Source: an uncultured Treponema sp.
GTDB lineage: Bacteria > Spirochaetota > Spirochaetia > Treponematales > Treponemataceae
Assembly (NCBI GenBank): GCA_905236315.1
Contig: CAJOPO010000272.1
Coordinates: forward strand, 1-8,634
Direction: 5' to 3'
Length of the DNA: 8,634 bases
The notes under the pieces are model-generated. The model was given only the letters and a program-made list of their open reading frames with translations. It was not told the DNA's origin and searched no databases. The position numbers were made by a program, and so were the translations under genes. Position 1 is the first letter of the stretch. Each line of letters opens with the position of its first letter. Shown one piece after another: positions 1 to 4,423 of this stretch.

Positions 1-1
1 A

Positions 2-156
2 TGTTACGAAATGTATGCTATATTCAGCAAGTCATTCTGAACGAAGTGAAGAATCTATCGAATCTTAGCGGAAATCTGCGAGATTCACAGATTTTTCGCT
101 GGCAACGCCTATTGCTCAAAATGACGGTTGAAAGTTTTGGCATACTTTCTGTAACA
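2..156. repeat. Nested imperfect palindromic element downstream of serA (MITE/REP-like)
   Basis: The outer arms are GTTACGAAATGTATGC (3-18) and, at 140-155, a sequence whose reverse complement is GTTACAGAAAGTATGC, matching at 13 of 16 positions and extending by one more base pair. Inside lies a second pair: GTCATTCTGAAC (31-42) against GCTCAAAATGAC (114-125), 10 of 12 paired. A third pair lies further in, around 67-79 and 87-100 (AGCGGAAATCTG against CAGATTTTTCGCT). The stretch could fold into one long interrupted hairpin. The inner start resembles dispersed intergenic repeats of the GTCATTCTGA type that I recall from many bacterial genomes. No ORF or transposase is present, so this is either a non-autonomous repeat or a structured 3' region of the serine operon. 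The left end is close to the window edge, so the outer limit is uncertain. Confidence 0.6.
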
Positions 157-205
157 CCACCTAAATTCTAATGTCTAATGTCTACCGTCTATCTCCTACC
201 GTCTA
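157..205 (-). repeat. Seven-unit heptanucleotide tract with TAG at each unit start
   Basis: Read on the minus strand, the 49 bases just beyond the serA stop codon divide exactly into seven 7-mers: TAGACGG, TAGGAGA, TAGACGG, TAGACAT, TAGACAT, TAGAATT and TAGGTGG. Only TAG is invariant. Two units occur twice each. Because 7 is not a multiple of 3, successive TAGs fall in rotating frames, so the tract holds stop codons in all three frames within the first three units. It begins one base after the serA TGA. The periodicity is read directly from the sequence; any function (translation stop, structure, recombination substrate) is inference. Confidence 0.7.
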
Positions 206-206
206 C

Positions 207-1385
207 TCACGCATATATGGGGCGAACGTTAATTACACCCTGTATCTTAGAAAGCTTTTCTAGAGTTTCCTCGTCCACCCTTCCATCTATATCAATAAGG
301 TTATACGCTAAATCATTACGATTTTGGTTTATCATGTTTGATATATTAAAGTTTGCATCGCCTAAAACAGAAGTAAACTTACTTATAACGCCGCTTACAT
401 TCTGAATACTTATGCAAAGGCGTGTTCCACCATGTGGAATAGGGTTATCTAGCTTAGTCTTAGGGAAGTTTACACTATTTGCAATGTTACCTCTTTCTAA
501 GAAGTCTCTAAGCTGCTTTACAGCCATAACAGCACAGTTTTCTTCTGCTTCTGGAGTGGACGCTCCCAAGTGTGGCAAACAGATTACATTTTTTGTACCA
601 AGAAGTTCCTCTGCCGCAAAATCTGTAACCATGCAAGCAATTTTCCTGCTTTTTATAGCTTCTAAAGCATCTTCGTTATTTACAAGACCACCACGTGCTA
701 TATTAATTATGCGCACTCCGTCCTTCATGTTCTTTATGGTGGAAGCATTTATAAGCCCTTTGGTATCGGGAGTTTCTGGCACATGGACAGTAATATAATC
801 AGCCTTTGTAAACAAGGTATCTAAGGTTTCTGCGTGTTTTACTTCCCTATTTAGACTCCATGCGGCATCTACAGACAAGAAGGGGTCATAACCTATAACG
901 TTCATCTCTAGTTCTACTGCGGTGTTGGCCACCTGAGCACCTATGGCACCTAAGCCGATAACGCCTAAAGTTTTACCCTTTAGTTCAGAGCCAATAAAGT
1001 TCTTTTTTCCCTTCTCTGCAAGCCCTGCAATCTCTGCTCCCTTGCCTTTTAAAGTTTCTACCCACTCGTTTGCCGCTATTACAGGGCGACTTGCAAGCAA
1101 CATAGAAAGAATAACTAACTCTTTTACAGCATTTGCATTAGCACCAGGAGTGTTAAACACAACAATACCTTTCTGGCTAAGTTCTTTTACAGGGATATTG
1201 TTTACGCCAGCCCCAGCTCTTGCTATAGCTTTTACAGAAGAATCTAGCTGCATAGAAAGCATATCGTGGCTTCTAACAAGAATGGCATCTGGTTTTACAA
1301 TTTCACTTGCAATTTCATAATCATCGCGGGGAAAATTGTCTAATCCCTTTGCACTTATTCTGTCTAAAGTTTGTATTTTATACAT
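207..1385 (-). CDS. serA: D-3-phosphoglycerate dehydrogenase (ACT-domain SerA)
   Basis: This 392-residue cytosolic enzyme should oxidise 3-phosphoglycerate to 3-phosphohydroxypyruvate with NAD+, the committed step of serine synthesis. The Rossmann motif GLGAIG is at residues 144-149. The family signature around INIARGGLVN supplies catalytic R231; E259 and H272 (in PHLGAST) complete the expected triad. The N-terminal lid contains RAGAGVNNIP (56-65) and FNTPGANA (77-84). A C-terminal ACT domain (about 319-392) would give serine feedback inhibition. There is no intervening ASB domain, so the layout matches the shorter ACT-only type. The ATG start is supported by AAGGAGA at 1391-1397, five bases upstream. 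It is the last gene of the rex-like/serC/serA operon, 29 bp after serC. No catalytic residue appears to be missing. Identification is firm. Confidence 0.96.
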   Translation of the reverse strand: MYKIQTLDRISAKGLDNFPRDDYEIASEIVKPDAILVRSHDMLSMQLDSSVKAIARAGAGVNNIPVKELSQKGIVVFNTPGANANAVKELVILSMLLASRPVIAANEWVETLKGKGAEIAGLAEKGKKNFIGSELKGKTLGVIGLGAIGAQVANTAVELEMNVIGYDPFLSVDAAWSLNREVKHAETLDTLFTKADYITVHVPETPDTKGLINASTIKNMKDGVRIINIARGGLVNNEDALEAIKSRKIACMVTDFAAEELLGTKNVICLPHLGASTPEAEENCAVMAVKQLRDFLERGNIANSVNFPKTKLDNPIPHGGTRLCISIQNVSGVISKFTSVLGDANFNISNMINQNRNDLAYNLIDIDGRVDEETLEKLSKIQGVINVRPIYA

Positions 1386-1414
1386 AATATTCTCCTTACG
1401 TTTATAACTGCTTT

Positions 1415-2527
1415 TTAGCTATTCTCTTTTGCAAATTTATCCATAAATGCAACAAGGGCTTTTACACCCTCTAGCGTCATTGCATTGTAAATGCTAGCTC
1501 TCATGCCACCTACAAGACGATGACCTGCAAGGTTTACAAGACCTTCTTCAGCTGCTTCTTTTACAAACTTTGCATTTATCTCTTTTGCTCTCTCTGCGTC
1601 AGTTTCTTTTGTAAGGAAGGGAACATTCATTAAAGAGCGGCTTCCCTTTTCTGCTGTAGCATGGTAATAATCACTTGAATCTAAATAATTATATAAATAG
1701 TCTGCTTTCTCTACATTTCTGCGGTGAATCTCTTTTACACCACCAATTTTCTCTATCCAATCAAGGACTTTTGCAAGCACGTAAATATTATAGCAAGGAG
1801 GAGTATTATACATACTGCCATTGTCTGCATGAGTTTTATACAAAAGCATTGTAGGAGTTCCTGGTAGGGCTTCATCTGTAATAAGGTCTTCTCTAATTAT
1901 AACAAGGGTAACGCCTGCCCCAGCAAGATTCTTTTGCGCACCAGCAAATAACAAGCCAAACTTGCTTACATCTAGTTCTTCGCTTAATATGCAAGAAGAA
2001 ATATCTGCTACAAGGGGAATGTTTCCTGTGTCTGGAATGTATTCATAATGGGTGCCCATAATTGTGTTATTAAAGCAGATGTAGGCATAATCATAATCGC
2101 CTTCTATTTTTTCTACACGAGGAATGTAGCTAAAGTTTTTATCTTCGCTAGAAGCGATTTCGTCAACCTGTATTCCAAGTTTTTTTGCTTCTGCAGCTGC
2201 TTTCTTTGCCCAAACACCTGTTTTTATATAAGCGGCTTTGTGGCTATGTATGCCCAAGTTTTGAGCAACCATTGCAAATTGGGTGGAACCTCCGCCTTGC
2301 AAGAATAAAACCTTGTAATTAGAAGGAACATTCATTAGCTTTCGCACTTGCTCTTCCGCATGGTCAATAATAGCTTTATATACAGCAGAACGATGGCTCA
2401 TTTCCATTACAGACTGACCACTGCCTTTATAGTTTAGCATTTCGTCAGCACATTCTTTTAATACTTCTTCTGGCAAACAAGAAGGTCCTGCAGAAAAATT
2501 AAATACACGTTTTGTTGTTATGCTCAT
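1415..2527 (-). CDS. serC: Phosphoserine aminotransferase
   Basis: A 370-residue class V PLP-dependent aminotransferase. It converts 3-phosphohydroxypyruvate plus glutamate to phosphoserine plus 2-oxoglutarate, taking the product of the next gene, serA. Visible family signatures are FNFSAGPSCLPEEVL at the N-terminus, MEMSHRS (H45/R46, substrate phosphate and carboxylate binding), LQGGGSTQF (76-84, PLP phosphate), W106 stacking on the cofactor, NNTIMGT with T155, D175 in VADISS, and the Schiff-base lysine K199 in FAGAQKN. The C-terminal GHRLVGGMRASIYNA motif is complete at 335-349. Length is normal. The start is the ATG at 2525-2527 because the protein then begins at the family N-terminus and has a good Shine-Dalgarno. 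A longer in-frame ORF to 2674 overlaps the upstream rex-like gene and adds an unrelated Cys/Lys-rich tail. The gene is 29 bp from each neighbour. Confidence 0.96.
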   Translation of the reverse strand: MSITTKRVFNFSAGPSCLPEEVLKECADEMLNYKGSGQSVMEMSHRSAVYKAIIDHAEEQVRKLMNVPSNYKVLFLQGGGSTQFAMVAQNLGIHSHKAAYIKTGVWAKKAAAEAKKLGIQVDEIASSEDKNFSYIPRVEKIEGDYDYAYICFNNTIMGTHYEYIPDTGNIPLVADISSCILSEELDVSKFGLLFAGAQKNLAGAGVTLVIIREDLITDEALPGTPTMLLYKTHADNGSMYNTPPCYNIYVLAKVLDWIEKIGGVKEIHRRNVEKADYLYNYLDSSDYYHATAEKGSRSLMNVPFLTKETDAERAKEINAKFVKEAAEEGLVNLAGHRLVGGMRASIYNAMTLEGVKALVAFMDKFAKENS

Positions 2528-2532
2528 AATAG

Positions 2533-2539
2533 CACCTCT
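2533..2539 (-). promoter_or_regulatory. serC ribosome binding site (decides the start)
   Basis: On the minus strand AGAGGTG lies five bases before the ATG at 2527. It supports initiation there, inside the 29-bp gap after the rex-like stop codon, rather than at the upstream in-frame ATG at 2674, which lies within the rex-like gene. Confidence 0.8.
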
Positions 2540-2556
2540 ATTTTTAGTCTGCACTT

Positions 2557-3162
2557 TTAAGAACTTGCAGACAAAGTTTCCAATGCAGTAAGAAGAGAAA
2601 CATTTTCTACAAAAATATCTTTTGGCACATTTAGTACACAAGGCGTATAATTTACAATGCCTTTTATGCCGCAAGACGCTAGTTTTGTAGCAATAGGTTG
2701 CGCTTCTTCTGGATTTACTGTAAGAATGACATATTCTATATTTTCTTTTTTTATTATGCTTTCTAGCATTGTGGTGGGGTGGAGGGGAAAAGCGGAATGT
2801 AAAACCTCCGTTCTGTTTACACTAGAGTCAAATCCTGCGACAAGTTTAAAGGGGGAGTTTTCTAGTTCCTCATTATTTAAAAGACACCTTCCCATTTGCC
2901 CAAGCCCGATAATGCAGCATTTTTTTTCCGTTTCATCTATATGCAAGGCTTCTATTAAAGCAGTCTTTAGCTCGGCCACCTTGTAACCATTGCTTGCCCC
3001 GCGCCTAATTTCTAACAAAGATATATCTCTGCGTACAAGAGCGGCAGACCAGCCTGTTAGCTCTTCTATTTTTTGAGAAGTGATTGTTCGTTCTTTGTAG
3101 TCACAAAGCAGACGTTCTAGCAAGACTAGTCTTCTTTGTGAAGGTACAGGTATTGATTTCAT
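2557..3162 (-). CDS. Divergent Rex-family redox-sensing repressor
   Basis: A 201-residue protein with the two-domain layout of Rex, which represses promoters when NADH is low relative to NAD+. Residues 4-65 are a winged-helix domain starting IPVPSQRRL, with a recognition-helix region ALVRRDISLL (41-50) corresponding to the usual QVRKDLSYFG. From about 80 a Rossmann domain carries GLGQMG (86-91), followed by VAGFDSS (108-114) with acidic D111, as expected for NAD(H). TVNPEEAQ (148-155) and GIKGIVNYTPCVLNVP (165-180) match the Rex core, and a short C-terminal helix ends the protein. It is divergent: the glycine/phenylalanine-rich wing is replaced by LEIRRGASNGY (50-60). An in-frame TGA seven codons upstream excludes a longer form, yet the ATG lacks a clear Shine-Dalgarno. 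It heads the serC-serA operon and has a Rex-type operator in its own leader. Family membership is firm; ligand and targets are inferred. Confidence 0.88.
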   Translation of the reverse strand: MKSIPVPSQRRLVLLERLLCDYKERTITSQKIEELTGWSAALVRRDISLLEIRRGASNGYKVAELKTALIEALHIDETEKKCCIIGLGQMGRCLLNNEELENSPFKLVAGFDSSVNRTEVLHSAFPLHPTTMLESIIKKENIEYVILTVNPEEAQPIATKLASCGIKGIVNYTPCVLNVPKDIFVENVSLLTALETLSASS

Positions 3163-3169
3163 TAGTCTT

Positions 3170-3185
3170 TGTGAACAGTTTCACA
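3170..3185. promoter_or_regulatory. Perfect Rex-type operator in the rex-like leader
   Basis: TGTGAACAGTTTCACA has perfect 6-bp arms (TGTGAA/TTCACA) around a 4-bp spacer. It agrees with the published Rex operator form TGTGAA-N4-TTCACA. Its near edge is seven bases upstream of the rex-like ATG, downstream of the promoter at 3209-3237 (about +17 to +32 from the predicted transcript start). A bound repressor would act as a roadblock to elongation or hide the translation start region. The palindrome is read directly; Rex binding is inferred from the match and from the adjacent Rex-family gene. Confidence 0.8.
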
Positions 3186-3208
3186 GTATTTAAACTGTTA
3201 TTTCCTAC

Positions 3209-3237
3209 ATTTTATAAGAGTTTTTACTTTTGGTCAA
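3209..3237 (-). promoter_or_regulatory. Sigma-70-type promoter of the rex-like/serC/serA operon
   Basis: On the minus strand the -35 box is TTGACC (3232-3237) and the -10 box is TAAAAT (3209-3214), separated by exactly 17 bp. Each hexamer matches the consensus at five of six positions. The predicted start of transcription is near 3202, giving a leader of about 40 nt that contains the Rex-type operator. Confidence 0.7.
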
Positions 3238-3317
3238 AGGAAAATCTGCATATAAATTGAGAAATATTCGTTTTTTTGTAAAAATTTATGCAAAATACCT
3301 TTTCGCATTATATTTAG

Positions 3318-3333
3318 TGTGAAATATTTTACA
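3318..3333. promoter_or_regulatory. Second, degenerate Rex-type site before the nuclease gene
   Basis: TGTGAAATATTTTACA differs from the TGTGAA-N4-TTCACA form at one base in the right arm (TTTACA). It lies 50 bp upstream of the nuclease ATG at 3384. A plausible plus-strand -10 (TGTAAT, 3354-3359) follows at a distance that would place the site over the -35 region; another candidate -10 (TATATT, 3309-3314) touches it from the other side. I cannot choose between these promoters. The centre is 148 bp from that of the first operator. Confidence 0.45.
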
Positions 3334-3383
3334 TTGTAGTAAAAATGATAAGTTGTAATCTACTATATAGGCAGAGGTAGATA

Positions 3384-4361
3384 ATGAAGAAAAAAATATT
3401 CTTGTGTTTGTGTTTTATTTGCTTTTTTGCACGAATAGCAGTTCATGCAAAAGGCAAAATAAGTATTGTGAGTTGGAATGTGCAAACGTTTTTTGATTCT
3501 AACACATCTGGCGAAGAGTATGCAGAGTTTAAGAAACGCGGTAACTGGTCTAAGGCTTTGTATATAGAACGCTTAGAACGCCTTTGCGAGTCTATAAACG
3601 TTTTGGATGCCGATATTTTAGCACTGCAAGAAATAGAAAACGAAGATGTTTTACACGATATTGTTAATTTTTTGTATAAAAATGCAGCATGGCATAAGTT
3701 TTATAAATATGCTTGTTTTGCCAAAAATGAGGGAGCGGCTATAGGCTGTGCAGTGCTTTCTCGCCTTCCCCTTGAAGATGTAAAAGTGCATGATGTTTGT
3801 GTGGGGTATAATGATAAAACTTTATCTCAAACACGCCCCCTAATACAGATGAATGTAAAATATAAAAAGAATACATTTGCTTTATTTGTGTGCCATTGGA
3901 AAAGTAAACGCTCTAACAGTCAAGTTATAAATGCAGGTGAGCAACTTAGGCTTTTGCAAGAAGGACAACTTGCTTTTTATATGGAAGACTGCAAAAGCAA
4001 GGGGGTGCAGACTATTGCCTGTGGGGACTTTAATATGGATATAGATGGCTTTTGCCACGCTGCTACTAGCGAAAAGGTGTTTTTGCGCTCTCCCTTTGTG
4101 GCTTTAGGTGGTACAGATGTAAAGTCTTTATGGTATATGAAAGAAAATATCCCTAGCTGCAATGGTAGTTATTTTTTTAATAAAACGTGGGAACGTATAG
4201 ATAACTTTTTTGTTAGTGATGATGTAGATATTATTGATTTTTCACCTTGTACTAAAGGGGCTTGGTGCTATTCAAACTCGTTTATTCCCAAAAAGTATCA
4301 TCTATATAATGGAAGTGGCTATAGTGACCACCTTCCTATAAAGTGTATAATAAAAATATAG
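3384..4361 (+). CDS. Exported DNase I-like endonuclease/exonuclease/phosphatase family protein
   Basis: A 325-residue protein with a short Sec signal peptide: MKKK, a hydrophobic stretch to about residue 20, and a likely cut after VHA (A22). The mature part has the motifs of the Mg2+-dependent DNase I/exonuclease III/phosphatase fold: SWNVQTF (30-36), LQEIEN with metal-binding E83, VCHWKSKRS with H171, CGDFNMD with D215 and N217, RIDNFF with D273, and the closing GYSDHLPIK with D315/H316. The core is complete and should be a phosphodiesterase in the periplasm or outside the cell. Whether DNA, RNA or a phospho-ester such as a lipid is the substrate cannot be read from the motifs; nutrient scavenging or attack on extracellular DNA are possibilities. 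Twelve cysteines lie after the signal peptide, many for this fold. AGAGGT (3373-3378) supports the ATG. It is divergent from the rex-like operon and convergent with the C11 peptidase gene. Confidence 0.9.
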   Translation: MKKKIFLCLCFICFFARIAVHAKGKISIVSWNVQTFFDSNTSGEEYAEFKKRGNWSKALYIERLERLCESINVLDADILALQEIENEDVLHDIVNFLYKNAAWHKFYKYACFAKNEGAAIGCAVLSRLPLEDVKVHDVCVGYNDKTLSQTRPLIQMNVKYKKNTFALFVCHWKSKRSNSQVINAGEQLRLLQEGQLAFYMEDCKSKGVQTIACGDFNMDIDGFCHAATSEKVFLRSPFVALGGTDVKSLWYMKENIPSCNGSYFFNKTWERIDNFFVSDDVDIIDFSPCTKGAWCYSNSFIPKKYHLYNGSGYSDHLPIKCIIKI

Positions 4362-4397
4362 GCTAGGTGGCTTACTCCCTATCATACTACACAGACT

Positions 4398-4423
4398 AAC
4401 CTATAGACCTTACTCTATAGGTT
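4398..4423. terminator. Hairpin between convergent genes, overlapping a stop codon
   Basis: AACCTATAG (4398-4406) and CTATAGGTT (4415-4423) form a perfect 9-bp stem with an 8-base loop. It lies 36 bp past the nuclease stop and covers the last codons and the TAA of the peptidase gene; that TAA falls in the loop on the minus strand. Being palindromic, it could serve both converging transcripts. It lacks a following T-run on either strand and its stem is AT-rich, so intrinsic terminator strength is doubtful. Confidence 0.45.

Noticed and set aside
157..205. Heptamer tract as a CRISPR-like or coding phase-variation array.
   Set aside because: Units are too short and contiguous, without spacers, and lie outside any reading frame after the serA stop.
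178..1320. Plus-strand open frames opposite serA (178-405, 412-798, 943-1320).
   Set aside because: They are antisense shadows of a clear enzyme gene, with no recognisable motif or ribosome binding site.
2528..2674. N-terminal extension of SerC to an upstream ATG, adding 49 Cys/Lys-rich residues that resemble a metal-binding tail.
   Set aside because: It overlaps the 3' end of the rex-like gene in another frame, has no family counterpart, and the ATG at 2527 has a good Shine-Dalgarno sequence.
3133..3142. TCTTTGTGAA inside the rex-like coding region, a direct repeat of the operator's left part (3166-3175) 33 bp away, as a third Rex site.
   Set aside because: Only one arm is present, no paired TTCACA follows, and the bases encode the conserved Pro-Ser-Gln-Arg of the N-terminus.
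3241..3317. Possible small RNA or riboswitch in the rest of the divergent intergenic region.
   Set aside because: The stretch is AT-rich with poly-T/poly-A runs, and I see no stable stem or known aptamer motif.
3384..4361. Nuclease as a secreted toxin with an immunity partner.
   Set aside because: No small partner gene is adjacent, and the protein has a plain signal peptide with no toxin delivery domain.
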